Of a DNA stretch of 64,000 nucleotides, positions 8,761 through 17,444 are shown piece by piece. Positions within the stretch are counted from its first letter, which is position 1. Each line of letters opens with the position of its first letter. Below the pieces are notes generated by a model. The model was given only the letters and a program-made list of their open reading frames with translations, was not told the origin of the DNA and searched no databases. Both the position numbers and the translations under genes were made by a program. The stretch is from Lacrimispora defluvii (GTDB lineage Bacteria > Bacillota > Clostridia > Lachnospirales > Lachnospiraceae), in assembly GCA_013036995.1 (NCBI GenBank), contig JAAOXG010000039.1, positions 210,468-274,467 on the forward strand, written 5' to 3'.

Positions 8761-9111
8761 TTAAACCATATGATATCCAAACCAATATGTAGCAATTATA
8801 CTTGCCAGAAACAGATTAAAAAGACCATATCCAAAAAACAGGCCGGTTAAAAACCTCCTGATATTGGTGCTTTCATATGTAGTCAGTAACTGAATACCAC
8901 CGTCAAGTATCATTGGAATCAAGAAAATCAAAGCATAAACGATTGGTGGGTGATACATTGCATAGGTAAATCCTAATAATAGGATCCCCACCAATTCACC
9001 GGTACATCTTGCACAAATAGGAAATTGCTTTCCATTTAGAAAAAATGAACGTTCCGCCCTGCAATGGCAGCCAAAGAAAATTGGAAGCCATCGATAGAAA
9101 AAACCTCTCAT
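8761..9111 (-). CDS. DUF2085 family membrane protein
   Basis: A 116-residue protein with the DUF2085 signature: FFGCHCRAERSFFLNGKQFP followed by CARCTGELVGI, i.e. two CxC/CxxC cysteine pairs, and then three hydrophobic segments. I use the ATG at 9111 because the longer frame overlaps the upstream gene and the conserved start of the family is near MRGFF. GGCGG lies 11 nt upstream. The role of the family is unknown; the cysteines suggest metal binding at the membrane. It is 20 nt behind the zinc-ribbon gene on the same strand. Confidence 0.8.
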   Translation of the reverse strand: MRGFFYRWLPIFFGCHCRAERSFFLNGKQFPICARCTGELVGILLLGFTYAMYHPPIVYALIFLIPMILDGGIQLLTTYESTNIRRFLTGLFFGYGLFNLFLASIIATYWFGYHMV

Positions 9112-9131
9112 AACAAGTAGTGCCGCCGGTT

Positions 9132-9419
9132 TTAATAACCCGCCATAGCACCCAGAAGTCCCAGTCCAAACATTAATGCATAAAAAAGAATCATGCAAAC
9201 AACGCTAATTAATGCGCCAATACCTGCTGCTTTCGCAGTCTTTGGTTTTGAATCTTTCCAAACCAGAAACAGAATTAATCCTACTAATGGAATACAGCAG
9301 CCTAAAAGTCCCCACCCAAAACCGCCATTATCAACCACTTGAGGAGTCTGTGCCACACCACAATGCGGACAGATGGCTGCTTTGTCATCAATCTCTTTTG
9401 AACAATTTTTACAATACAT
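9132..9419 (-). CDS. zinc-ribbon membrane protein
   Basis: A 95-residue protein: a zinc ribbon at the start (MYCKNCSKEIDDKAAICPHCG, cysteines in two CxxC pairs), a short linker, then two transmembrane segments separated by a lysine-rich loop (WKDSKPKTAK). Start has GGAGG with proper spacing. Proteins of this plan are very common in Clostridia and have no firm function. It precedes the DUF2085 gene in a two-gene unit of cysteine-rich membrane proteins. Confidence 0.85.
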   Translation of the reverse strand: MYCKNCSKEIDDKAAICPHCGVAQTPQVVDNGGFGWGLLGCCIPLVGLILFLVWKDSKPKTAKAAGIGALISVVCMILFYALMFGLGLLGAMAGY

Positions 9420-9735
9420 CTTTTGTATCCTCCACTGTTATATAATAATAATTTAAAATTAGAAGCAAATTGGATTTCTTCTAATATAATAAAATATACC
9501 ATATTTTGACATATTATTCCATAATGTTTTGCACAATTACAAAAAAACGTCACAATTACTATTGTTATTACATTTTCTACCACTAATCTGCAACATACCG
9601 TAACATTTTTCCGATTGTAAATATTTTAAACCAATTATTATCTCAACATTACCAGTACTTTTCACTGCTTTATGTACTTTCAATGTATTACATGCTTTTA
9701 GATTAAAATAACATAATTTACCACACTAACAATTA
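9420..9735. other. AT-rich intergenic region, no gene seen
   Basis: Very AT-rich DNA between divergent genes. I find no open frame with a ribosome binding site and no strong hairpin; the right-hand end holds the blaI promoter listed separately. Confidence 0.6.
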
Positions 9736-9776
9736 TTGACGTCTTTGTCTAATTGTGTTAGACTAATTTAGTCTAA
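9736..9776 (+). promoter_or_regulatory. promoter and BlaI-type operator
   Basis: TTGACG (9736-9741) is 17 nt from TAGACT (9759-9764). The -10 box lies in a perfect dyad TTAGACTA-att-TAGTCTAA (9758-9776). A further half-site GTCTAA at 9747-9752 makes a second dyad with TTAGAC. A repressor dimer here would cover the -10 box, as expected for autorepression by the BlaI-type protein. Confidence 0.75.
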
Positions 9777-9801
9777 TAAGATTCGACAGGAGGTAGTTTC
9801 A

Positions 9802-10164
9802 GTGGAACAATATAAATTGGGTGAGATGGAGCAGAAATTCGCTGACATTATCTGGGCAAATGAGCCTGTCAGCTCCCGCACACTCACAGAACTATGTGAA
9901 AAAGAATTTGCCTGGAAGCGTACAACAACTTACACCATGCTAAAGCGATTGTGTGAGCGTAAACTGTTTGAAAATAATAACGGTACGGTCACTGCGTTAA
10001 TGTCCAAAAACGAGTTTGGAGCCGCACAGGGCGAACAGTTTCTGTCGGAGGCTTTCGCTGGCTCGCTTCCACAGTTCCTGGCTGCATTTACCCGCAGAAA
10101 AAAACTGAATTCCAGAGAAATTGAGGAAATACAGAACCTGATTAATGAATACAAGGAGGAATAA
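9802..10164 (+). CDS. blaI: BlaI/MecI family repressor
   Basis: A 120-residue winged-helix repressor. It shows the family's opening (LGEMEQKFADIIWANEPVSSRTLTELC), the recognition segment AWKRTTTYTMLKRLCERKLF and a helical dimerisation end. The start is a GTG at 9802 with AGGAGG 8 nt before it. It is followed after 2 nt by a BlaR1-like protease, which by family knowledge cleaves the repressor on stimulus. There is no beta-lactamase gene nearby, so the name marks the family and not a drug-resistance role. Confidence 0.9.
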   Translation: MEQYKLGEMEQKFADIIWANEPVSSRTLTELCEKEFAWKRTTTYTMLKRLCERKLFENNNGTVTALMSKNEFGAAQGEQFLSEAFAGSLPQFLAAFTRRKKLNSREIEEIQNLINEYKEE

Positions 10165-10166
10165 CA

Positions 10167-11849
10167 ATGCTGGTACGAATATTTCTGCAGCTTTTAAACA
10201 TGAGCATCACATCAGGCATTGTCATTGCCTTTGTGTTGGTTGTAAGAATTATATTACAAAAAGCACCAAAAGTATTCTCTTATATGCTGTGGTCGGTGGT
10301 TCTGTTCCGTTTGATTTGTCCGTTTTCCTTTGAGAGCATATTTAGTCTTCTGCCTGCAAAGGCAAATCCAATCACACAGGATATCCTCTATATCCAAACG
10401 CCAACAGCTGATACTGGTATTGGCGTAATCAATCATTCTGTTAATGCGATTCTTCCAGCTGCAACACCGCAAACCAGCGCGAATCCATTACAGATCTGGA
10501 TAGTAATCTTTAGTTATATATGGTTACTTGGTGTTGCAGCTTTGCTGGTATATAGTCTAATTGCGCTCTTTCGCCTAAAAAAAGAATTAATGAATGCCAC
10601 CCTATATGGAGATAATATTTTTATTTCGTCCAGGATTGACACCGCCTTTGTCATGGGTGTTTTTTGCCCAAAGATTTATCTTCCCTCCAATTTAAACGCT
10701 ACGGAGCGAAGCTATATTCTGCTTCATGAACAAACACATGTTAAACGGCTTGACCACATATTCAAGCTCATAAGCTTTTTGCTTCTATGCATCCATTGGT
10801 TTAACCCTTTTGTGTGGGGCGCATTTTTTCTCAGTGGCAAGGATATGGAGATGTCCTGCGATGAAGCAGTTATTAAACGGCTGGGGAGTGATGTTAAAAA
10901 GGATTATTCTGCCTCCCTACTGACTCTTGCGACGGGCAGAAGAATTATAAGCGGTACACCTCTTGCCTTTGGCGAAGGGGATACAAAAGTCAGAATTAGA
11001 AATGTGCTGAATTATAGAAAGCCCAGGTTTTGGACGCTTTTAGTTGCCGTATCCGCCGTTGTTTTTGTGGTAATCGGCCTGGCAACAAGTCCAAGGGATT
11101 TACCTGAGGGATTTGCCGCTGTCAATGCAACCATACTTAAAATCGACAAAACCAATCAGACCATCACAGTAAAGGGAATTGATACCAATAGTCCCATTGG
11201 TGATAATTGTATTGTCAGCTGGAAGGATGCAAATCTTCAGACAGTGATCAGCAAAGAGGAACTAATCATATTAACCATTGATGATTTCGCTGAAGGTGAC
11301 CGTGTGGTGCTCTTTTTAGGTGAAATCCAGGAAAGTTATCCCACAAGGGCAAAGGCTACCACAATCCAGTTAGAGCCAAAAGAAACGTTAGTTACTGAGT
11401 ACCCGATTATAGATTTGTGGAATGCACGTACCAAGTATGTGGGTGATAATGCCGCGGTTGGAAATTTAATTGGTTTGCTGCCTGTTCCAATGGGCATTAA
11501 ATATGACCATTTTGAATTACAAACTTCTTCCCCGCCATATAAGGTTACACTTGTATATTCTGTTCCAACACAATTCCTTTCAGATTATAGTGAAAGTTCA
11601 GCCGCATCTGATACATTCCGGGCAAACGCCCTTTTCTTACTGGCTTTAATAGAAAATGCAGATGAGGTCCAAGTTACTTTAACAGATGGCAGCCAGAAAA
11701 TTGAGTTTACCAATGGACGGGATTGGGCTGATCACGCTGTAGAAGGAGAAGTGGCTGACTATGGGAAGAGTCCCGAAAAATTACAGGAGTTGTTTCATTA
11801 CATTGGATCCGAAATAACTGATGAAGCAGCTACCGCAAGAAGATTCTGA
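10167..11849 (+). CDS. BlaR1-like M56 metalloprotease with DUF4825 sensor
   Basis: A 560-residue membrane protein. Several transmembrane helices come first, with the zinc site HEQTH in LLHEQTHVKRLDH near residue 190 and a final helix around residue 295. Outside the membrane there is no transpeptidase domain with SxxK. In its place I see an OB-like segment with DUF3221-type features (ILKIDKTNQTITVKGI, EGDRVVLFLGEIQESYP) and a DUF4825-like end (YVGDNAAVGNLIGLLPVP). It should respond to a signal at the cell surface and inactivate the BlaI-type repressor just upstream. Start has AGGAGG in the end of the repressor gene. Confidence 0.88.
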   Translation: MLVRIFLQLLNMSITSGIVIAFVLVVRIILQKAPKVFSYMLWSVVLFRLICPFSFESIFSLLPAKANPITQDILYIQTPTADTGIGVINHSVNAILPAATPQTSANPLQIWIVIFSYIWLLGVAALLVYSLIALFRLKKELMNATLYGDNIFISSRIDTAFVMGVFCPKIYLPSNLNATERSYILLHEQTHVKRLDHIFKLISFLLLCIHWFNPFVWGAFFLSGKDMEMSCDEAVIKRLGSDVKKDYSASLLTLATGRRIISGTPLAFGEGDTKVRIRNVLNYRKPRFWTLLVAVSAVVFVVIGLATSPRDLPEGFAAVNATILKIDKTNQTITVKGIDTNSPIGDNCIVSWKDANLQTVISKEELIILTIDDFAEGDRVVLFLGEIQESYPTRAKATTIQLEPKETLVTEYPIIDLWNARTKYVGDNAAVGNLIGLLPVPMGIKYDHFELQTSSPPYKVTLVYSVPTQFLSDYSESSAASDTFRANALFLLALIENADEVQVTLTDGSQKIEFTNGRDWADHAVEGEVADYGKSPEKLQELFHYIGSEITDEAATARRF

Positions 11850-11862
11850 AGGTGCTGATAAG

Positions 11863-11914
11863 AAAAACATCAACCATGGTTATTGATATTTAGATTTCAA
11901 TAACCATGATTGAT
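11863..11914 (-). terminator. terminator for the 17.3-11.9 kb operon
   Basis: A long stem: 11869-11886 pairs with 11897-11914 with a single mismatch, and on the minus strand it ends in TTTTTC. It lies between convergent genes. Confidence 0.75.
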
Positions 11915-11932
11915 GACTTGAAAGGATAACCT

Positions 11933-13243
11933 TTATTTTACTTTATTCCAGCGGTATTGGTAAACATAATCGATGTTTCCGTCATCCTGACTTATTTTAT
12001 ATAAGTTACCGTTGGAAATGATATAAAACCAACCCTCTTGTTTGGAGATGGAAAAAGTATTTTTCCACATACCAGTGTTTTTATACTCGATAGTTTTAGT
12101 CCATTTAATAGAATGCTGGTTAAGCGAAACCATGGAAATGGTTAAATTCTCATCATTTCTCTTTTGATGGTAAGCGATTAGTGCTGAATTTCTATCCTCA
12201 GCCCACAATATGCTCATATCTAATAAATCTGAATAATAAGCAGTGCTTGCCTGTTGTACCCACTGCAAGTCCTCTTCTGATAACTTTATTGGGTTCCTTG
12301 AATTGGAAAATTTTTCAGATAAAACATTCTTATAATCCGGACTTTCTGTTACTATATTGTTAACCATATCAACCTTATAGTATTTACCATCCAATGCATA
12401 TAAATATAATTCATTTTCCGAAACAAGTTCATAATCAATTTCATTATAGCTTAAATTATCTTTTAGTTCTGGGAGTTTCTTTACCCATTCTTTCTCTGTA
12501 ATGTTTATTTTTCCTGTTTTCGGATTTATAAAGTTCAGCACCTTTTTCTTATTATCTAAAGTTAGAATGCCATTGACACTTTCCCCTATGACGTATTCCT
12601 GCCAGCCAGATAAGCGGGTCCAGCACTTTTTCCCATCCTTTAAGTTAACTGCAGCAAGTGTAAACTTAACAACATTTGTGGTTATTCCATTTTCAACCCC
12701 ATTGGGAAGCACCATTCTCATTTTATTGATTGCTAACGTTTCATTCCCTTCGCCCACAATTACCGTGGGAGACTCTAATTCAATCCTGACAGAACTAAGC
12801 GCACCATTAAATACGATCAGAGCAAAAGAACCTATCAGGAATTCTGAAAAAAGAATCAAAATAATGGTCCAAATCGTATCCCCTATACTTTTCTCTCTCT
12901 TTAGAATCTTCTTTATCCCTTTTATCAGAAATAACAGACAACTGATAACCATAACTGAGTAGATTATATATAGAACAATGTCTTGCATAAACCAGCCACC
13001 AGGTAACCAATTAATAAAAAACCGTTTCCTGAGTAATAGAAAAATAAGTTCACCTAATAAAAAATACATCATTAAAAGCAGGAACAGCTTGCGGAAATAA
13101 TAATGATTGCTCTCTTCCGCTGTACTTTTTATATTCTTATAGGTAAGCAAACATATGCGAAATAAAACCCAGCCATATAATCCTGTTAATACAACATTAT
13201 GAATAATATCCTTATTGTAAATCCATGAAATAAAAAAATTCAA
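11933..13243 (-). CDS. membrane protein with PQQ-like beta-propeller domain
   Basis: A 436-residue protein. Four or five hydrophobic segments occupy residues 1-165; the remainder is an extracytoplasmic domain with repeats like LKDGKKCWTRLSGW, INPKTGKINI and ISQDDGNIDYVY that suggest PQQ-type propeller blades. The start is a TTG at 13243, with AAGGAGAG 7 nt before it. It is the last gene of a five-gene operon with a two-component system, 24 nt behind the previous gene. A possible role is binding a surface ligand for that system; this is inference. Confidence 0.65.
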   Translation of the reverse strand: MNFFISWIYNKDIIHNVVLTGLYGWVLFRICLLTYKNIKSTAEESNHYYFRKLFLLLMMYFLLGELIFLLLRKRFFINWLPGGWFMQDIVLYIIYSVMVISCLLFLIKGIKKILKREKSIGDTIWTIILILFSEFLIGSFALIVFNGALSSVRIELESPTVIVGEGNETLAINKMRMVLPNGVENGITTNVVKFTLAAVNLKDGKKCWTRLSGWQEYVIGESVNGILTLDNKKKVLNFINPKTGKINITEKEWVKKLPELKDNLSYNEIDYELVSENELYLYALDGKYYKVDMVNNIVTESPDYKNVLSEKFSNSRNPIKLSEEDLQWVQQASTAYYSDLLDMSILWAEDRNSALIAYHQKRNDENLTISMVSLNQHSIKWTKTIEYKNTGMWKNTFSISKQEGWFYIISNGNLYKISQDDGNIDYVYQYRWNKVK

Positions 13244-13267
13244 TATAATTCTCTCCTTAAAATTTTC

Positions 13268-14113
13268 TTAATAACATCTCACAAAAACCTCATGAACCCC
13301 TTCGTAGTACCCAACCATAAATACTGTTTTTGTACTGTCCATGCCGTCGGTGGCAAATTTTTTATATTGGCTTGCGTTCTCCGTGATTGGGTTATCATCT
13401 GTTATATCCTTGAAGTTGGTTATACCCAGTCTTTCCAGCCAGGCTTTTGCAAGAGTATCCGGTTCAAAATTCTCCCCTTCCAGTTCCTTCACCCTGAATG
13501 CGAATCCATAAAGTTTTCCAGTTTCTGCATCCACATAAGCTTCCATTAACGCAAATGGTAAATTATCATTTGGCACAGGGGGAACGGCGGTACTGTACTC
13601 AATTTGCCAGACAGGTACATTTTTCTGAGGATCAAGCATATAGACCGCAGAATAAAGCTGACCGCTACATGGGTTTAAGTTCAGATTCTGCAGGCTCCTA
13701 TCTTCTTTTAAGCCAGTACAGGTACCGATAATTTCATTCAGTTCGGTTTTGCAGGCCTCCGCTGCCTGGTTTACATCAAGTTCATCTCCATAGGCACCGC
13801 GATTGTTTTTCACATAAGCGAACGACATAACGGTATCTCCCCTTCCGGATCGTATGGCCTTTTCCCGAAGGGCTGCTGCGTAATCACTTTGTAGTATATT
13901 ACGGTTGCCGAGTGCCATTGACACGATATAAAGCCTCTCCTGTTCAGATAAAGAGGAATATTGAAAGCTCTCCGGAGATATGGCATTGTTTTCCCTGTGC
14001 ACCACACCCATCATGGAATTGTCGCGGAAACGAGCCAGTCTTGCCGGCATAAATATAGAAAGAGCAATAACGAAAGAAACCAGCAACAAAACTACCGCAT
14101 ATTTTTTATTCAT
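13268..14113 (-). CDS. membrane-anchored extracytoplasmic protein, unknown
   Basis: A 281-residue protein with one N-terminal hydrophobic anchor (KKYAVVLLLVSFVIALSIF) and a soluble domain outside. The domain has a WQIEYSTAVPP segment and an AYVDAETGKLYGFAFRVK segment, reminiscent of PepSY or YycI-like accessory proteins. It overlaps the end of the histidine kinase gene by 8 nt, so translation is coupled. I infer that it adjusts the kinase. No firm family assignment. Confidence 0.65.
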   Translation of the reverse strand: MNKKYAVVLLLVSFVIALSIFMPARLARFRDNSMMGVVHRENNAISPESFQYSSLSEQERLYIVSMALGNRNILQSDYAAALREKAIRSGRGDTVMSFAYVKNNRGAYGDELDVNQAAEACKTELNEIIGTCTGLKEDRSLQNLNLNPCSGQLYSAVYMLDPQKNVPVWQIEYSTAVPPVPNDNLPFALMEAYVDAETGKLYGFAFRVKELEGENFEPDTLAKAWLERLGITNFKDITDDNPITENASQYKKFATDGMDSTKTVFMVGYYEGVHEVFVRCY

Positions 14114-15530
14114 TATTCAAAACCTCCAGGTTGAAGCTTACTGTAGTCCCCATACCCACTACACTCCCAATTTTGAGATCCGTGCCATGCAACCGTGCAA
14201 TTTCAGCACAAAGCGTAAGCCCAAGTCCGGCACCGTGGCGGCTGCGTGAACGTGATTTGTCAACCATGTAAAAAGCTTCTGTAAGCCTGCTCAAATGTTC
14301 CGGCGGAATGCCACAGCCACAATCATGGATGGTAAACGTATACCTGCCGTCTGCTGCGATTCCTGTCACCTCCACTAACCCCGATGGCTCAGAGACCTTA
14401 ACGGCGTTATCCACCAGATTTGCAACCATTGTTTTTATAAGTGACATCTCCCCATAAACCTCACGTTCCTCGTACTGAATACGCAAAATGATGTCAAGCT
14501 TGGAGAAAGTGTCACGTATGTATTCAAAAATGGTTTTTGTAACAAACGTGCCGGACGGCTTTTCCGTACGTTTTAAAACGATCAGGTCCAGCAAATTAAA
14601 GCTCAGCTTTTCCAGCCTTCGCCCTTCCTGATAAATATAGTCAGCGGAGAGTAACAGCTTTTCTTCCTCCAGCTTTTGGGATCTCATCATATCTGCATAG
14701 CCGATGATTGCCGTCAGAGGTGTCTTCAATTCATGGGCGAATACACCAACAAACTCCTCCTGCGCCCGGGCTGCCTCCTGCAGCTGATAGACATTTTCTT
14801 CCAGTGACATGGCCATCTCATTAAAGTCCTGGGTAAGGGATCCAAGTTCATCGCTGCTTATTTTTTTCGCCCGTGCCCCATAATTACCTTTCGCCATCTT
14901 TTTTGCCGCCGCGGAAAGAAATCTAACGGGACGCGTCAACCAATAGGATGACATAAAAATAATAATTCCCACACAAATCAGAATGACAATGCAAACACGT
15001 CTGTAAATTGAAAACCCTGACTCACGCTCCATAAACACATTCGTAATATCAGTTAACGTTTCAAGGGAAAGGGAACGGTCGATAATGCCAAGCGTTGCAG
15101 CCGTCTGGATATAATAGCGTCTGTCAATGGGAATAATCCGGTATGCCAGTTCTTTGGTGCTTCCGTCATCCTCAAATCCCTGATCCATATCCCCTTTCAT
15201 GCTTACGCTGCCTGCGGGAAAGCCTTCGCTGGCGTAAAGCGGAGCACTATCCTCGCCGCATATTCGAACATAGCGGTTCTCGCCGCCCGTATCCAGCCTT
15301 TGTGCAATTCGGGCAATGTCCTGGTCTTGTAAATGCTCATATTTATAAGGAATGTTCAGCGCTGATATTTCAAAACCGAAGCGGATAATTCCGCTTTCGT
15401 CCATTACCTGCTTGGTTTCACGTGCAAGGGAGGTCTGAAACATCGAATTCACAATATAATAACCGCCGACTGCGAGGGTGGCTGCCACAATTGAAATTGT
15501 CCATAAAAATAATTTCAAAGAGAATTTCAC
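14106..15530 (-). CDS. sensor histidine kinase
   Basis: A 474-residue class I kinase. It has an N-terminal membrane helix, an extracellular domain of about 140 residues, a second helix, HAMP, then the H-box FAHELKTPLTAIIGYADM and the ATP-binding N, G1 and G2 boxes (LVDNAVKVS, HDCGCGIP, GAGLGLTLC). I chose the GTG at 15530: it overlaps the regulator stop as GTGA and has GGAGG 7 nt upstream. The longer ATG frame would run far into the upstream gene. Partner of the regulator directly before it. Confidence 0.92.
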   Translation of the reverse strand: MKFSLKLFLWTISIVAATLAVGGYYIVNSMFQTSLARETKQVMDESGIIRFGFEISALNIPYKYEHLQDQDIARIAQRLDTGGENRYVRICGEDSAPLYASEGFPAGSVSMKGDMDQGFEDDGSTKELAYRIIPIDRRYYIQTAATLGIIDRSLSLETLTDITNVFMERESGFSIYRRVCIVILICVGIIIFMSSYWLTRPVRFLSAAAKKMAKGNYGARAKKISSDELGSLTQDFNEMAMSLEENVYQLQEAARAQEEFVGVFAHELKTPLTAIIGYADMMRSQKLEEEKLLLSADYIYQEGRRLEKLSFNLLDLIVLKRTEKPSGTFVTKTIFEYIRDTFSKLDIILRIQYEEREVYGEMSLIKTMVANLVDNAVKVSEPSGLVEVTGIAADGRYTFTIHDCGCGIPPEHLSRLTEAFYMVDKSRSRSRHGAGLGLTLCAEIARLHGTDLKIGSVVGMGTTVSFNLEVLNNE

Positions 15531-16186
15531 TTCGGTACCTCCAGCCTGTAACCGACCTTGAATACGGTAACCAGACAATGTTCCCAGCCCAGCTTTTTAC
15601 GCAAACGCTGAACGTGTAAATCCACCGTACGGCTGTCTCCGTCGAAATCACTCTCCCAAACCCGCTCGTATATCATATCACGGTAAAGCGCAATGTTTTT
15701 ATTATGTACGAACAGGCTGAGTAAGCCGAACTCTTTTGCGGTAAGTTCTAATTTACATCCATTCTTATCGGCTCTGTATGCGTCAAAATCTATAGTTACT
15801 CCCTCAATTTCCATAACACTTTCGGCTTTGTGATAACGTCTGAGCACAGCTTCAACACGCGCCAGCAGTTCCACCATATCAAAAGGCTTAACAAGGTAAT
15901 CATCTGCTCCCAGCCGCAATCCTTTCACTCTGTCACTGACCTCATGTTTCGCCGTAATGAATATAACCGGTGTTTTTGTGGGCCTGATGTAGTCCATCAG
16001 TTCATAGCCGGAAACTCCCGGCAGCATAATGTCCAGCAATATCAGGTCAAAACTATTTGCTTCTATCAGGTTCGCCCCTATTACACCGTCCTCTGCCGTT
16101 TGGCAATCATAGCCCGCTAATGTTAGCTGCATATCAATTAAATCACGAATCGCTTTTTCATCTTCTACAATTAATATTTTCATCAT
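15527..16186 (-). CDS. OmpR-family response regulator
   Basis: About 220 residues: a receiver domain (ILIVEDE, phospho-acceptor in LILLDIMLPG, FITAKHE, LVKPFD) and an OmpR winged helix ending (SRTVDLHVQRLRKKLG). The start is one of two adjacent ATG codons, 16186 or 16183; the G-rich site GGGGGTGG ends 5 or 8 nt before. A TTG at 16201 is unlikely because it precedes that site. The gene lies just after the FG-GAP protein and overlaps its kinase by 4 nt. Confidence 0.93.
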   Translation of the reverse strand: MMKILIVEDEKAIRDLIDMQLTLAGYDCQTAEDGVIGANLIEANSFDLILLDIMLPGVSGYELMDYIRPTKTPVIFITAKHEVSDRVKGLRLGADDYLVKPFDMVELLARVEAVLRRYHKAESVMEIEGVTIDFDAYRADKNGCKLELTAKEFGLLSLFVHNKNIALYRDMIYERVWESDFDGDSRTVDLHVQRLRKKLGWEHCLVTVFKVGYRLEVPK

Positions 16187-16188
16187 AT

Positions 16189-17268
16189 CTACCACCCCCA
16201 ATACTTACGCGCCGCCTGCACGACGTCGTCCATTGTTTCTCTTCCTGTAAGTCTGCCGACAAACGCCTTATGAAAATCAGTGTCCTCAAAAAAATACCCG
16301 TCACGCTGATAATAAATCGAAAAATCAGTTACAGCATGAGTTTCGTTATTGTGGTCCAGTTTGATGTAATTGGCAAGCACGGATAAGTCGGCCCAGCCGT
16401 CACCGTCCACATCTTTAAAAGAAATCCCCGGCATTTCGCTAAAGTTATCGTAATCCCTCATGGCCTGAAAATTCCAGAGAACCCGTCCCTCTTTATCTGC
16501 GAGGTACAGAACAAAAATATAATGACTGCCCATTTTATAAGTCCCGGGAACCACGGAGACCGCACCAAACTTTTCAAAGTTTGCATCAAACGTTTGATAT
16601 TTGAGCGGCTTAAAACCGCCTTCTATCAACTCATCCATTGTCGCAGCACTATATAAAAATTCGGAGGACTGCCCACCTCCCGCAAATGCATCCATCATGT
16701 TGATGTCTGTATTCATGTTGAAGCGGTTAATCTTGTCGCTAATACGCCAATCCCTGTAAAAACCGCCCTTTTTTTTATTTTGAAATAATATATCTCCAAT
16801 TTTGTATTCCACGCCATCGTAGATACAATGGGTAATCAGCAATAGATCCAAAAGACCGTCTTGATTAACGTCGCGGGCTCCGATTGCAGCTATTGAAATA
16901 TTCGGCTGATAAAGAGCACCTTTTTCAATATAATTACATTCAAGGTCTTCTGTCTTATATATAATGCTGCCATCGGCGTCAGCGATAAACAGTGCAGCTC
17001 TGCCCAGCACAGAATGAACGGCGGAATACACAACGCAGTCCTTTTTCTTACCACTTTCATTGCTGATTAGCGAAAAATCATCAATCACATGAGCTTTATC
17101 TGATGTGATATAACCGTTTGCAGCTACATCGGCAAGCGTGTTTATGGATTGAAATCTGGCGAGGTGGGAAGCTGCAGTGGGAGTTTCAGCATAGACATCA
17201 GAAGTCAGAGACAGGAATGCAGTCAGGATTGTCAGACACAATAAAAGCGGAATGTAACTCTTTTTCAT
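16189..17268 (-). CDS. secreted FG-GAP/VCBS-repeat protein
   Basis: A 359-residue protein with a clear signal peptide (KKSYIPLLLCLTILTAFLSL, then AYAE-like cleavage region). The mature part has two calcium-binding loops of the FG-GAP type, DVNQDGLLDLLL near residue 135 and DVDGDGWADLSV near residue 290. This suggests a partial beta-propeller outside the cell. It is the first gene of the two-component operon and the divergent neighbour of the VIT-VWA gene, so it may be a sensory or surface part of the same system. Start has GAGGAAG. Confidence 0.75.
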   Translation of the reverse strand: MKKSYIPLLLCLTILTAFLSLTSDVYAETPTAASHLARFQSINTLADVAANGYITSDKAHVIDDFSLISNESGKKKDCVVYSAVHSVLGRAALFIADADGSIIYKTEDLECNYIEKGALYQPNISIAAIGARDVNQDGLLDLLLITHCIYDGVEYKIGDILFQNKKKGGFYRDWRISDKINRFNMNTDINMMDAFAGGGQSSEFLYSAATMDELIEGGFKPLKYQTFDANFEKFGAVSVVPGTYKMGSHYIFVLYLADKEGRVLWNFQAMRDYDNFSEMPGISFKDVDGDGWADLSVLANYIKLDHNNETHAVTDFSIYYQRDGYFFEDTDFHKAFVGRLTGRETMDDVVQAARKYWGW

Positions 17269-17444
17269 AATAGAAACTTCCTCACAATGTATTTTATTGT
17301 TTTATTAAATCTTAACATAAGATTTTAACGAAAGCTATCAGATATTTGTTTATGATACAATTCCGATACATCTTTGAAGCTTTTATGATGGATGAACAAG
17401 GTAATATATACTCATAAAACAAAAGAATAAAAGGGGTGTATTAA

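Noticed and set aside
9802..11849. Beta-lactam resistance locus
   Set aside because: There is no beta-lactamase or PBP2a gene and the sensor lacks a penicillin-binding domain.
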